A stretch of 64,000 nucleotides of DNA, taken from NCBI GenBank assembly GCA_950022295.1, contig OX465597.1:398355016-398419015 (forward strand), written 5' to 3'. Below are positions 9,641 through 22,100 of this stretch, piece by piece; the first letter of the stretch is position 1; every line of letters starts with the position of its first letter. Both the position numbers and the translations under genes were made by a program. Source of the DNA: Bromus sterilis (taxonomy: Eukaryota; Streptophyta; Magnoliopsida; Poales; Poaceae). The notes below the pieces were generated by a model, which searched no databases, was not told the DNA's origin, and saw only the letters and a program-made list of their open reading frames with translations.

Positions 9641-12600
9641 CATTGCAATTCTCTACAAAGTGTACAATTTTATTGATAACTCTTATAGAGTGCAAACAGA
9701 GATCACAAACATGTGATCCAACATTACAACACACACGGAAGCAAATTATGTCTGAGTACAGACAAGTTTAACAAATGGCTTAAGAAGCCTTATTTAAACA
9801 CAAGCCCTCCACGAGGGAAACCAGTCGTCTGACTGGGACTAGACTAGTTGGTCTTCAGTCGTCCAGCTCGATGAAGAAGCCACCTTCGGGGTCAGTGGCA
9901 TCATCTAAAACATAGATTAAGCAACGTGAGTACAAAGTCGTACTCAGCAAGACTTACATAGGAGCTATACTACTCATGCATATGTAACAAGGTAACGGGA
10001 GGTGGGGTTCACTTGCAGAAGTGCCAGCTTTGACTTGGCTAATCCTGAACTACGAGTACCAGACTTTGAGGTAAGAAGCGTACACGAGTCCACTACTTTC
10101 TCCAACCAATTACACCACTATGGTGCCTTCCTCGACTTCCCCACGAGAAAGCACGCCATAGCACTCACACTTATCTTGGTGTGTTTTAGAAGTATCCAGT
10201 TCAAGTTGTCTAATAATCAAGCTAAGCTTTCCAAGCAGTCCATAACCGCGGACGCGGCTATTCGAATAGTTTTGTTAACCCTGCAGGGGTGTACCGCTAC
10301 ACACACATGATCATCATTTACCGCCTTTGATCTCGACACCATTCAAGGGGTGCCAGTGAGGATGCTCACCACAACTGTTGCCTCATAGCCGATCTAGTCC
10401 GAGAAAGCCGCCTACTTGGGTTGGTTACCACAATCGTGAACCCGGCCGGTTTACCGAAGTGGACCCAAGTGATGTGTGCGTGGTGCATAAGCCGGTCTCG
10501 GATGAGCCGTTCTCTCACTTAGCAACCAGGCCACAGACCTACCAGAACTCCGAACTATTGCGACATCTGGACATCGAAAGGGATGAGTTATTAAGTTGAG
10601 AGGGGTCAGTGAGCCCAATGTGTGGTTGTACTCTTCATCTTGGATCAGCAGACAAGAACTCGTACTAGGGCGGTGTTGAACGAGACAACCCACCGTGTAC
10701 TCCTACATAGCCTCTCATCGTTCACCTTGTATTAGGGTCGATTCACCAACACTTTTCTACCAACATCAACATGATCATTCCCATCCCGACTCACATCACA
10801 GTAACAACATGGTATCATACTAAGCATGCAATAAGCAGTAACATTGCAGGGGCCACATGATATCAAACAACTCCTACATTTGCTAGGATTGTGGTTTGCT
10901 TACTACTGTGACAAATTGATAGGTCATGCAAAGGAATGGGTTCATCTATGCGGTAGAAACGAATCATGGTGATCATCCTAAACAATGCATAAGCGAGACA
11001 TGAGAGGGAAGTGGGATTTTATCGACATGATCAATGGGGGTTTTCTTGCCTTGCTGACGAGGTTCGGGTTCTGGGTCTTCAACGAAGGGGGCAGCCTCCT
11101 GATCCGGTTCCAACTCTACTCGACAAACAACAAGCAAAGTAGCAAAGTAAATACAATGCACAATCACATGATGGAAGTTTGAATCTTGATGTACATGCTT
11201 TGATGTGTGAAGCAATTCCATTTAAATGGAGTATATTGCAATTTGAATTGCAAATTCAAACTCCACATTTGAATTCAACTTAACCAAGTTGCATGTGACA
11301 TTGTTTGATCATTTTGAACCTTTTGGAAATGTGTATGATATGCCTCTGAAGTGTGGTTGAATTGTAGCAAAATTCCATGGTTCAAGTTGCAAAATCATTT
11401 GAATTGAATTTGAATTAATTCCAAATAATTCAAATGATATATGCTACTGGTCCCATTTTAAAATCAACTCCAACATAGTTGAAAGATGCATATTTGGAAA
11501 GATAATTTTCTCCTGATCATTTTTCATATATTATTTGTCCAATTTGGAGTTAATATGAATTTTCTATGAATTTCCAAAGTTTGGGGTATTTTCTGGAATT
11601 TCTGGAATTCTTTTAATTCAAATAATCTCTAGAAATTCATTTAAATTGATTTACGGCGTCAGTGCTGACGTCAGGGGGGGGGTGACAAGAGGGTCCCACC
11701 TGTCAGTGGCTGGGTGAGTTAATCCGTTGGGTTAAATAATCCAGTGGCTTAATTAAGCCACTGGGCCCACTGGTCAGTGACCCAGGGGGTCATTAGCTAG
11801 GTGATTAAGGGAGGGGGGTTTGGCTGACACGCCGGCGGCTAAACGTCGGCGACTGGAGCCACGGCGGCGACTCACCGGAATGGGCTAGGGGCCACGGGAG
11901 GCCACGGGGAGGACACCAATGGATGTAGCATCTTCGTCCGCGTCTTCTGGAGGCAACAGGGGGTCACGGGGTGGTCGGGAGCGACGACGGCGATGACTCC
12001 GGCGGCAACAGAACGGCGGCGAGGTCGTAGTTGACGTTGTAGTGCACGGTTTGGGCTGAGCTCGCGTGCGTTCGAAAGCTAGAGTCACTGGGAGTCAAAC
12101 GCGCGCGCTGGACGCGATGATGGGGCACAGGGGCGACCTCATCGTCGTCCATGGCGGCGACGTGTTTCGGCATCCATGGCGAAAATGGATAGAGGGGTCG
12201 CGGGGTGCTGGAAGCTTAGGGGAAACACTCAGTAGCTCACCGCGGTTCGAACGGAAGCAACGGCAAGCTTGGGGAGGCTTCAACGGCGGCGAATCGACGG
12301 CGGCGAGCTCGCGGGTCCAGCGAGAGGTTGAAGACGATGGTGTCGGCTCGGGGAGGAATTAGGGCTCCAGCTTCTGCTTGAAGACGAAGTCGAGGACGAG
12401 GAGCACAGTGGACTTGCTGGCTTGAGATCTAGGGCACGGTGGCCACGTCGTCCACGGCGGTGCGCTCCGGTGAGGCTTCGGGCGGCGACGGATTCGAGCA
12501 CGGGAGGAGGAGGAGGAAGCTCTGGAGGGGGGAATGAACTGGGGCGGCTGCGAGACGTCTCCAGGACGCGAGAAGAGGCCACGGGGAGGCCTGGAAGCTC

Positions 12601-13175
12601 TCGGCAGCGACGTGGCGTCCACAGCTGGCTCGGTGACATTCCACCGAGCAGCTTGGAGGCGCGGGACGGAGAAGAAGACGCCGCTGCCCCTGTGGGCCGG
12701 CTGGGCTGGGCGGGCCGGCTCCGCCTAGGCGCCAGGTAAGGATTTTCTGATTTCTTTTCTATTTTTCTTTTCTGACATTTGTTCTGTTTAGCCAAATAAA
12801 ATAGCTAAACATTTTATTAAATGCTGAAAACTTTTATATGGCCTCATAATAATATAGACTAGCCACTTATAAACTTTCAACATTTTTAAAATTCAAATAA
12901 TTTGAATCTTAAATCAAATAGGGGTATTTCTTTAATTCCAAGGCACTGTTTGAATATTTGAAAAATCTATGAGCATGGGATGGGTCCCACATCACTTGAT
13001 ATGTGATCACACTCATTTATAAGACTTTTCAAAAATCTAACATGAATTTTTGGAGAAGATTTTTATCTGGCCTTTTGAATTAATTCATCTGGGGGGGTTC
13101 CTTCTCCCATTTTGATTTTGAAGTTGATTTCAAAGATTTCTTTTGAAAATGCAAAGTGAAATTGATCCTAGCACT

Positions 13176-13808
13176 TTACCTAACAGAGGGTTCTGACAAA
13201 TCGCCCCCACTCAACAGAATCTCGTCCCGAGATTCAGAAGTCTGCGGGAGGAAGGTGGGGTACTCAGCATTGAGACGGTCTTCTCTTTCCCACGTAGCTT
13301 CTCTTTCAGAGTGGTGTGACCATTGCACTTTCAGAAACCTAATCTTCTGACGACGAGTGACACGCTCTGCGGAATCAAGAATACGAACGGGGTATTCTCG
13401 ATAAGAAAGGTCATCTTGTAGATCAAGCGTTTCATGGTCGACTTCGCGGATAGGGTCCTTGAAGCAACGCCTGAGTTGGGACACATGGAATACATCGTGT
13501 ACTCGGGAGAGGTGCGGAGGTAGTTCAAGTTGGTAGGCAACTTCTCCACATTTAGAAATAATGCGGAAAGGTCCGGTGTAACGTGGGGCCAACTTGCCTT
13601 TGATACCGAAACGTTGGGTTCCCTTCAGAGGAGTAACCCGAAGGTAAGCCTTCTCATCCAGATTGTAGATCTCTTGCCTATGATGACGATCATAGTAGCT
13701 CTTCTGAAGAGACTGGGCTGCTTTCAATTGATCACGAACAATGCGAACTTGCTCTTCTGCTTCCTTGATCATGTCCGGTCCAAAGAATTGTCTTTCACCG
13801 GTTTCTGA
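13176..13808 (-). pseudogene. pol: E2 integrase C-terminus and chromodomain-like tail
   Basis: Last part of the E2 polyprotein. It contains the linker KSYYDRHHRQEIYNL, the GPF/Y-like block KLAPRYTGPFRI, a HVSQLRRC segment, and then a C-terminal chromodomain-like stretch with PVRILD, KVQW and EATWERED. Such chromodomains steer plant chromoviruses to heterochromatin. The frame ends with TAA at 13176-13178, inside the 3' LTR (whose edge is 13198), so the last few residues are encoded by the LTR. The segment is in frame with the integrase core but separated by the TAG at 13809-13811. The first in-frame ATG is at 13772. Confidence 0.88.
13199..13212 (-). other. E2 polypurine tract
   Basis: On the minus strand AGTGGGGGCGATT directly precedes the LTR start TGTCAG. 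It primes plus-strand synthesis and is at the same time codons of the pol frame (SGGD). Confidence 0.85.
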
Positions 13809-14429
13809 CTAGTTTAAAGGTGTTCGAAATCGTCGTCCATCTAGGAGTTCAAAAGGAGCCATGTTCAGACTAGATTGAAAACTATTGTTATAAGCAAATT
13901 CGGCAAATGGAAGAGACTTCTCCCAATTCTCTCTGAATGAGATAACAATAGCTCTGAGCATGTCTTCAAGAATTTGGTTAACCCTTTCGACTTGACCGCT
14001 AGACTGGGGATGGAAAGCTGTACTAAAGGAGAGATGAGTTCCCATAGCATTCTGAAAGCTTCCCCAAAATCTAGAGGTGAAAAGGCTACCGCGATCAGAA
14101 TTGATTTCCAAAGGAACACCATGAAGGGATACAATTCTAGAGACGTACAAGTCTGCTAACTGACTAGCAGTTATAGACTCGCGAACCGGAAGGAAGTGAG
14201 CAACTTTGGAAAGCCTATCTATGACAACGAAGATGGCATTGTTTCCTTTCTGGGTTCTTGGAAAGCCGGTGATGAAGTCCATACCGACTTTGTCCCATTT
14301 CCACTCGGGAATAGACAAAGGTTGAAGTGTACCAGCAGGTCTTTGATGTTCTGCCTTAATGCGACGACAAACATCACATTCGGCAACAAATTGAGCAATG
14401 TCTCTCTTCATCCTAGTCCACCAAAATCT
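13809..14429 (-). pseudogene. pol: E2 integrase core
   Basis: Carries the second half of the HHCC zinc site (CDVCRRIKAEHQ) and the D,D,E core: Asp in KVGMDFITGF near 14283, Asp in INSDRGS near 14098, Glu in GQVERVNQ near 13990. It is open for 200 codons after the first Met (14411). It ends at TAG 13809-13811, where E1 has TGG in the same context, so a G-to-A change made the stop. Upstream it is separated from RNase H by TAG 14430-14432. Same reading frame as the rest of E2 pol. Confidence 0.9.
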
Positions 14430-17075
14430 CTAGAGTAGATCTCGGTACATTTTTGTGCTACCGGGATGAATCAAGAGGGGTGTGTCATGGGCTTCCTTGA
14501 GGATGAGTTGCCTTAGTTCCCTATTCTTAGGTACTACCAAACGATTTTCAAAGAATACCGTTCCTTTGCTATCTGTGGAGAAACATTTAGCAACTCCGCT
14601 AGCAATGTTCTCCTTGATCCGGCGAACACCTCGTGCACGCCTTTGGGCAACTATGATTTGATCCTCAAGAGTTGGTTTCGCCACCAAGGTAGAAAGATAG
14701 CCATGAGGAACAATTTCAAGGTTGAGCTTGCGAAAGTTCTCATGAAGAAGTGGTTGATACTGTTGTAACATGAGGTTGTTACAATACGACTTACGACTTA
14801 GTGCATCAGCCATGACATTGGCTTTGCCTGGGGTGTAAGAAATTACTACGTCGTAATCTTTTATCAACTCAATCCAGCATCTTTGCCTGAGATTAAGATC
14901 TGGCTGGGTGAAAATATACTTGAGGCTTTGGTGGTCGGAATAAATCTCGCAACGGTTACCAAGGAGGTAATGTCGCCAAGTTGTTAGGGCATGAACTACG
15001 GCAGCGAGTTCAAGGTCATGGGTAGGATAGTTCTCTTCATGTGGCCGCAACTGGCGTGAAGCATAAGCTACCACATGTCGATCTTGCAGAAGTATGCATC
15101 CTAACCCTTGCCGTGATGCGTCACAATAGATCTCGAAATCCTTTTTGGTGTCTGGAGGTGCAAGTACGGGTGCAGAAGTCAATCTTCTTTTTAGCTCTTG
15201 AAAGCTTTCCTCGCACTTGGGAGTCCATAGGAATTTCTTATCTTTCTTGAGGAGTTCAGTTAGAGGCTTTGCAACTTTAGAAAAGTTCTCGACGAAGCGA
15301 CGGCAATAGCTGGCTAGGCCAAGAAAACTCCTAACTTGCTTAACCGATTCAAGTGGATTCCAGTCAAGGACGGCCTGAACTCTCTCGGGATTCACAGCAA
15401 TGCCTTTTGCAGAAATCACGTGGCCTAAGTAGGTCACTTCTGGTAGCCAAAATTCACACTTGGAGAATTTAGCATACAAGCGATGCTCTCTAAGTTTCAT
15501 CAATATCAGCCTTAGGTGTTCGGCATGTTCTTCTTCGTTCTTCGAGTATATAAGGATGTCATCGAGGTAAACCACGACGAACTGGGCCAAATACTCCATG
15601 AAGATCGAATTCATCATGCGTGAGAAAGTGGCGGGGGAATTGGTTAAACCAAAGGACATGACGGTGTACTCGTAAAGACCATAACGAGTAGTAAAAGCCG
15701 TTTTGGGAATGTCCTCGTTTCGGATCTTGATTTGATGATAACCTAATCTCAAATCCATCTTGGAGATGACAGAGGATCCTGCAAGTTGATCATAAAGATC
15801 ATTGATCCTGGGCAATGGGTAATTGTTCTTTATCGTCGCTAAATTTAGCGGGCGATAGTCTACGCACATCCTTTCTGTTCCATCTTTCTTCGTTACGAAC
15901 AGAACGGGGCAACCCCATGGCGATGAGCTAGGGCGTATGAAGCCTTTCTCCAACAAAGCTTCCAGTTGGGTTTTAAGCTCAGCTAACTCACGTGGGGCCA
16001 TTTTGTAGGGACGTCTAGAAATTGGTGCGGTTCCTGTGGCAAGATCCACTATAAACTCTACACATCTATCGGGTGGCATGCCCGGTAGCTCTTCAGGAAA
16101 GACATCCGGGAAGTCACGAACCACCGGAATATCTTCAAGTTCGGGAAGGGGAAGTACATTCAAAGAATGCACTTGGGTTCTTGTTCTGGGTGAGGTATAG
16201 TTGACTGGTTTGCCTGAAGGGTGGGTGAGTTTCACGGATTTGCCTTTGCAATCCAGGTAGGCATTCTGTCTTGATAGCCAATCCATGCCAAGGATGACAT
16301 CAATGTCTGAAGACTTGAGGGCTATGAGTGAAGCAAGGAATACTAAACCCTCAATTGCAATCTGATTACCATGGCTTACTCTATTAGTTTGCCATCTTGA
16401 CCCTGGAGTTTGAATAATCATTGGAGTGGACAATTCAACAAAAGATAACTCATGACGAAGTGCATAACTTTCCGACATGAAAGAATGAGATGCTCCTGGG
16501 TCGAAAAGAACGGAAGTAGGAACATAATTGACTGGGAGCGTACCAAGAATGACGTCAGTGGTGTCGTCAGTCTCTTCGGCGGCGATCTGGTTCACACGTC
16601 CACGAGTGGCGGGAGGAGGGGGTTTGGCGGTACAGACCTTCTGGGTTGGCTTGCCACGACCATTGCTGTTGTTGTTGCCTCCGGCACGGGGTGGAGCATT
16701 CTGATGTTGGATCTGGTTCTGGGGACACTCGCGAGAGTAGTGGCCCGCCGGACCACACTTGTAACAGGCTCCGAAAACAGTGCGTGGAGCTGGGTTGTTT
16801 GGTGGAGCTGGGTGGAACTGGGTTGGTGGACGAGGCGCCACATAGGATGGCCTCTGTGGGTTGTTCTGGCGGAACATGCTGTTTGGGATCCAGATCTTGC
16901 GCTTCTGGGAGCCAGAACTGGATGAACTATCGTCTCTAGGGTGTTTGCGGAAATCGTTGGGGGTGTTCATGTCCTCTGCTTTGATGGACTTGTTGACAAG
17001 GACCTGGAAGGTGGGAAAGTCATGAAGATTGAGCTCACGACGAAGTCCAGTGTTGAGGCCACGATGGAACCTCTC
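14430..17075 (-). pseudogene. pol: E2 gag end, protease, reverse transcriptase, RNase H
   Basis: Largest open part of the E2 polyprotein (846 codons from Met at 16970). In order: a Ser-rich linker, CCHC finger CYKCGPAGHYSRECP near 16766-16722, protease motif FDPGASHSF near 16502, an RT with YLDDILIYS near 15570-15545, RNase H from DFEIYCDAS near 15140 with later YSDHQSLKYIF, and the first histidines of the integrase zinc site (HPGSTKMYRDL). It stops at TAG 14430-14432, where E3 retains CAG in the equivalent context. From the protease onward the protein is about 90 percent or more identical to E1 by eye. Confidence 0.92.
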
Positions 17076-17663
17076 TTATTTCTTGGAGTCGGTGGAGACT
17101 TCTTCGGTAGCATAACGAGCAAGTCGGTTGAACTCACGACTGAACTCGTCAACGGTCCTTCTGCCTTGAGTGAGGTTGCAGAACTCCTCACGCTTGCGGT
17201 CCATAAGACCTTTGGGAATGTGGTGCTCGCGGAAGGACGTGCAGAATTCCTCCCAAGATGCAGGCGGTCCAACAGGACGCATATTCAGAAAGTTCTCCCA
17301 CCAAGAGCTAGCTGCACCTTCGAGGTGATAGGTGGCATAGCTGACCTTGTCACCAGTTGCAACACAGCCTGCTTGGAGCTTCCTCTCGATGCTGCGAAGC
17401 CAGTCATCAGCGTCAAGGGGCTCGGTGGAGTAACTAAAAACCGGGGGATGAAGTAGGATGAAGTCGTTCAGCGACACCAACTCATTGCGCTGCTGAGTGG
17501 TGTTGCAAGCAATGACTTCCAACAGATGGTGAGAGTCTCGGCGGTTCCTCTCGACCTCCATCAGAACCTGAGCCATCGTGGGTGGGGGTGGAAGGTTGCC
17601 TTCCTCCGGGTCATTCCCACGACCTTGGTTACGACCAACCTGGCCACGGGTTCCTTGAGACAT
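17076..17663 (-). pseudogene. gag: E2 gag (capsid part)
   Basis: The chosen start is the ATG at 17663, which follows CTTTAGG, an acceptor-like sequence; a Met ten codons or so upstream exists but lies in the pyrimidine-rich leader. It reads MSQGTRGQVGRNQGRG, then Gag blocks comparable with E1: DDWLRSIERKL, ASSWWENF, EEFCNLTQG, EFNRLARYA. The frame ends at TAA 17076-17078 after STDSKK and resumes immediately in the same frame with ERFHRGL, so one base change closed it. Compared with E1 the Gag is only moderately similar, in contrast with the pol region. Confidence 0.88.
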
Positions 17664-17994
17664 CCTAAAGGTGAAAACCAAAGTCAAACAGAGTTGATTT
17701 GAAGAATCTAATCAAGGTATTGAAGTACTGGAAGGATTACAGAGCAAAGGAAGTAATCATCTTGACAACATGATGATAAAGCATACAAGCCATATATTCA
17801 CAAGCTGTCATACAAACCATACATCATTTTAGTACAAGCACTAAGCTAATACAAACGTGATGAAGATGATACATCCTTCAGAGGCACTCTGACTTCCTAT
17901 ACATTATTTATCTAAGCCTCTGGAATCTTAGACACCTTGCATACAATATACTAAGATACTACTACATCATCACTAAGTAAGACCACAGGCGGTG
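17664..17994 (-). other. Spacer between extra ORF and gag with acceptor-like end
   Basis: 331 non-coding bases. On the minus strand it ends in a pyrimidine-rich tract TTTTCACCTTTAG at 17665, one base before the gag ATG. That makes a plausible 3' splice site which would let gag be read from an mRNA lacking the extra ORF. Confidence 0.5.
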
Positions 17995-18774
17995 TCACTC
18001 ATCTCCATCTCCATAGTAGTCCTGATAAAAGTTACCCGCGTATCCCGGTAGCTGGAGGTGACCATCGGAAAACACGGAGGCTTGTGGACCTTGATATCCA
18101 TTTGGGAAAGGATGGGGCCTAGGTCCAGCGTAGGGTGGAAGCAAAGGACCACGGGGTGGAAAAATGCCTCCAATCTCGGGCCAAGCAACTCGAGAAGGCA
18201 TCTGAGTCCTCACTGGGTAGATAGCATCATGCTCAACTGATCCCACGCTCACAAAGGGTGCCAAGAGTGTCAGTGCTCGATACAGACGAACACGGGTGGC
18301 GTGGAGCTCGAAACGGAGAGCGCGTGCATCACGATCTCTGTCACTAGCAAACCTAGCAGTCATCTGAAGTGCGGGATCCTCTACAGAGTGATCTGAGTAG
18401 AGTCCGGTGTAATATCCCTCTTCTCTTGGAAGTGCAGCAGGAATATAGCGGAAAGAAGTCTCTTTCAGCAAAGTGTGCTCCTCTCTCAGCAGTGTCATAC
18501 ATGAGTATGCAGCATCCTGCACAGCCATGTTCTCGGTAATTCCAATGCCATGTCCAAAGTGGATAGGCTGAGTGACTCCAACGTGGTGCGGGTAGATCCG
18601 AACAATGCAGTGGAACTGCGTCTGGTTGAAATCGTGAAACTGCTCCTCAACGGTGTACTCAGGGTACCACCGATATCACACATAGGACATCATCTTGATC
18701 AACGTGGCGGGATGGCCACGCACACCGAGGCACCTGGTCAAACGAACAATATGCCGAGGGGGAAGATCTGCCAT
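17995..18774 (-). pseudogene. Extra ORF between PBS and gag (unknown function)
   Basis: A 260-codon frame from ATG 18774 to the stop at 17995, broken by one TGA at 18676-18678. The part after that TGA is open. I recognise no named domain with certainty. Residues about 30-105 read like a conserved globular domain: RWYPEYTVEEQFHDFN, FHCIVRIYP, then GHGIGITENMAVQDAAYSC and MTLLREE. The latter order (strands, G-x-G loop, then a helix rich in AA and LL) is reminiscent of a dsRNA-binding domain. A helical Arg-rich part (DRDRDARALRFELHATR) follows, then a Pro/Gly/Tyr-rich tail ending YGDGDE. The ATG directly follows TTTCTGTTTCAG. The ORF is absent from E1 and deleted in E3. Extra ORFs of unknown role are known in some grass Gypsy elements. 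Confidence 0.72.
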
Positions 18775-18897
18775 CTGAAACAGAAAGGAGTTTGCAAATG
18801 CATCAGATTATGAGATAAACCTGGAATGACTCAGACAGCATAACGGCTGTAATTGCAAGAAAAAGACAATTTCTCACAACATGGAAACAACACTTAC
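18775..18897 (-). other. Candidate leader intron before extra ORF
   Basis: On the minus strand the donor is AT|GTAAGTG (G at 18897) and the acceptor TTTCTGTTTCAG|ATG ends at 18775, giving 123 bases, T-rich near the acceptor. A second possible acceptor, TTGCAATTACAG, lies inside. The donor is also kept in E3 (near 33522). The remaining E2 leader, 18898-19177, is non-coding. Confidence 0.5.
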
Positions 18898-19177
18898 ATA
18901 CGATGTAATAAAACAGGAAGCATAACCACTCTAACAAACCGATCACAACTTTCCTACGGCTACAAGGAAGCAAACAACGAGATGTTCTAATCAGACGGAG
19001 GAGGGCCTAGTCCTATCTTCCCGTAGAATAAGATGAGGGTGACTTAGAACTCAGAACGAAGGGGGTAAGGAGAAAAAAGAAGCCTTACGTTGTTCCCTTA
19101 TATACCCAGAGTAACTATATAACTATAGCAAGCTAGACTCAACTTCAGCCAAGGCTACTAGTCCTACAGTCAGTCCT

Positions 19178-19189
19178 GCTCTGATACCA
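19178..19189 (-). other. E2 primer binding site (initiator tRNA-Met type)
   Basis: Plus strand GCTCTGATACCA, the reverse complement of TGGTATCAGAGC, four bases from the 5' LTR edge at 19194. Confidence 0.9.
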
Positions 19190-19193
19190 AGTC

Positions 19194-22100
19194 TGTCGGG
19201 ACCCGGGGTTAGCGTATGCAAGTACAACTAAGACATAGTCATATGGAGAGCCGAGAACCGTACCCACTTGTCTAAGATGACATGGCCAAGCACAGAACGT
19301 TCTCGGAAAGCATCGTACGTGAGGGGCATCCCATCCAGGCCGGATGATCAACTGAGATGGGTCCTCATCGTCCGCACACAAGTCTAATGATATGGGTGGT
19401 GAGCTCCCATATTCAAAGACAAGTCGCCTCAACCATACTAACGACTATCTCATAACTCTTACATAGACTTACTCCAGCCCGATCACTTAGTCGGGGTCTA
19501 GGGCGAGCTCGATCATACCACAAAGTGTGCACGAGACAGATTCTCGAACAATCGCATCGCGATGCCCCAAGCTGCGCACATCTTAGGGCCACTTGGTGTA
19601 TGAAAGACCGCCAGCCAGAACACAACTAAGGTCTCGAAAACCCATACAAAGACATGCATGTTATAAACATACACGCAGCATACATGCCTTGTATGAACAG
19701 TAGGTGCCATTGCAATTCTCTACAAAGTGTACAATTTTATTGATAACTCTTATAGAGTGCAAACAGAGATCACAAACATGTGATCCAACATTACAACACA
19801 CACGGAAGCAAATTATGTCTGAGTACAGACAAGTTTAACAAATGGCTTAAGAAGCCTTATTTAAACACAAGCCCTCCACGAGGGAAACCAGTCGTCTGAC
19901 TGGGTCTAGACTAGTTGGTCTTCCGTCGTCCAGCTCGATGAAGAAGCCACCTTCGGGGTCAGTGGCATCATCTAAAACATAGATTAAGCAAACGTGAGTA
20001 CAAAGTCGTACTCAGCAAGACTTACATAGGAGCTATACTACTCATGCATATGTAACAAGGTAAAGGGAGGTGGGGTTCACTTGCAGAAGTGCCAGCTTTG
20101 ACTTGGCTAATCCTGAACTACGAGTACCAGACTTTGAGGTAAGAAGCGTACACGAGTCCACTACTTTCTCCAACCAATTACACCACTATGGTGCCTTCCT
20201 CGACTTCCCCACGAGAAAGCACGCCATAGCACTCACACTTATCTTGGTGTGTTTTAGAAGTATCCAGTTCAAGTTGTCTAATAATCAAGCTAAGCTTCCC
20301 AAGCAGTCCATAACCGCGGACGCGGATATTCGAATAGTTTTGTTAACCCTGCAGGGGTGTACCGCTACACACACATGATCATCATTTACTGCCTTTGATC
20401 TCGACACCATTCAAGGGGTGCCAGCGAGGATGCTCACCACAACTGTTGCCTCATAGCCGATCTAGTCCGAGAAAGCCGCCTACTTGGGTTGGTTACCACA
20501 ATCGTGAACCCGGCCGGTTTACCGAAGTGGACCCAAGTGATGTGTGCGTGGTGCATAAGCCGGTCTCGGATGAGCCGTTCTCTCACTTAGCCACCAGGCC
20601 ACAGACCTACCAGAACTCCGAACTATTGCGACATCTGGACATCGAAAGGGATGAGTTAGTAAGTTGAGAGGGGTCAGTGAGCCCAATGTGTGGTTGTACT
20701 CTTCATCTTGGATCACCAGACAAGAACTCGTACTAGGGCGGTGTTGAACGAGACAACCCACCGTGTACTCCTACACAGCCTCTCATCGTTCACCTTGTAT
20801 TAGGGTCGATTCACCAACACTTTTCTACCAACATCAACATGATCATTCCCATCCCGACTCACATCACAGTAACAACATGGTATCATACTAAGCATGCAAT
20901 AAGCAGTAACATTGCAGGGACCACATGATATCAAACAACTCCTACATTTGCTAGGATTGTGGTTTTCTTACTACTGTGACAAAATGATAGGTCATGCAAA
21001 GGAATGGGTTCATCTATGCGGTAGAAACGAATCATGGTGATCATCCTAAACAATGCATAACCGAGACATGAGAGGGAAGTGGGATTTTATCGACATGATC
21101 AATGGGGGTTTTCTTGCCTTGCTGACGAGGTTCGGGTTCTGGGTCTTCAACGAAGGGGGCAGCCTCCTGCTCAGGTTCCAACTCTACTCGACAAACAACA
21201 AGCAAAGTAGCAAAGTAAATACAATGCACAATCACATGATGGAAGTTTGAATCTTTATGTACATGCTTTGATGTGTGAAGCAATTCCATTTAAATGGAGT
21301 ATATTGCAATTTGAATTGCAAATTCAAACTCCACATTTGAATTCAACTTAACCAAGTTGCATGTGACATTGTTTGATCATTTTGAACCTTTTGTAAATGT
21401 GTATGATATGCCTCTGAAGTGTGGTTGAATTGTAGCAAAATTCCATGGTTCAAGTTGCAAAATCATTTGAATTGAATTTGAATTAATTCCAAATAATTCA
21501 AATGATATATGCTACTGGTCCAATTTTAAAATCAACTCCAACATAGTTTAAAGTTGCATATTTGGAAAGATAATTTTCTCCTGATCATTTTTCATATATT
21601 ATTTGTCCAATTTGGAGTTAATATGAATTTTCTATGAATTTCCAAAGTTTGGGGTATTTTCTGGAATTTCTGGAATTCTTTTAATTCAAATAATCTCTGG
21701 AAATTCATTTAAATTGATTTACGGCGTCAGTGCTGACGTCAGGGGGGGGGGGCTGACAAGAGGGTCCCACCTGTCAATGGCTGGGTGAGTTAATCCGTTG
21801 GGTTAAATAATCCAGTGGCTTAATTAAGCCACTGGGCCCACTGGTCAGTGACCCAGGGGGTCATTAGCCAAGTGATTAAGGGAGGGGGGTTTGGCTGACA
21901 CGCCGGCGGCTAAACTCCGGCGACTGGAGCCACGGCGGCGACTCGCCGGAATGGGCTAGGGGCCACGGGAGGCCACGGGGAGGACACCAATGGATGTAGC
22001 AGCTTCGTCCGCGTCTTCTGGAGGCAACAGGGGGTCACGGGGTGGTCGGGAGCGACGACGGCGACGACTCCGGCGGCAACAGAACGGCGGCGAGGTTGTA

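Larger units (their letters stand above)
7427..13198 (-). repeat. E2 3' LTR, interrupted by Copia solo LTR
   Basis: On the plus strand it starts TGTCGGGACCCGG at 7427 and ends GGTTCTGACA at 13198. It is 4072 bases once 7946-9645 is removed. AT-rich blocks flank a GC-rich block at about 11860-12730. The copy at 19194-23269 is its partner. No gene is supported inside; long GC-rich frames appear on both strands merely from base composition. Confidence 0.95.

Noticed and set aside
19178..19195. tRNA-like GCTCTGATACCA
   Set aside because: It is the complement of the primer binding site, not a tRNA gene; no cloverleaf around it.
20519..20761. Recurrent 80-codon ORF in LTRs (also 10451 and 36177)
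   Set aside because: Overlaps another frame on the opposite strand, is disrupted in subfamily B and shows no domain; treated as LTR background.
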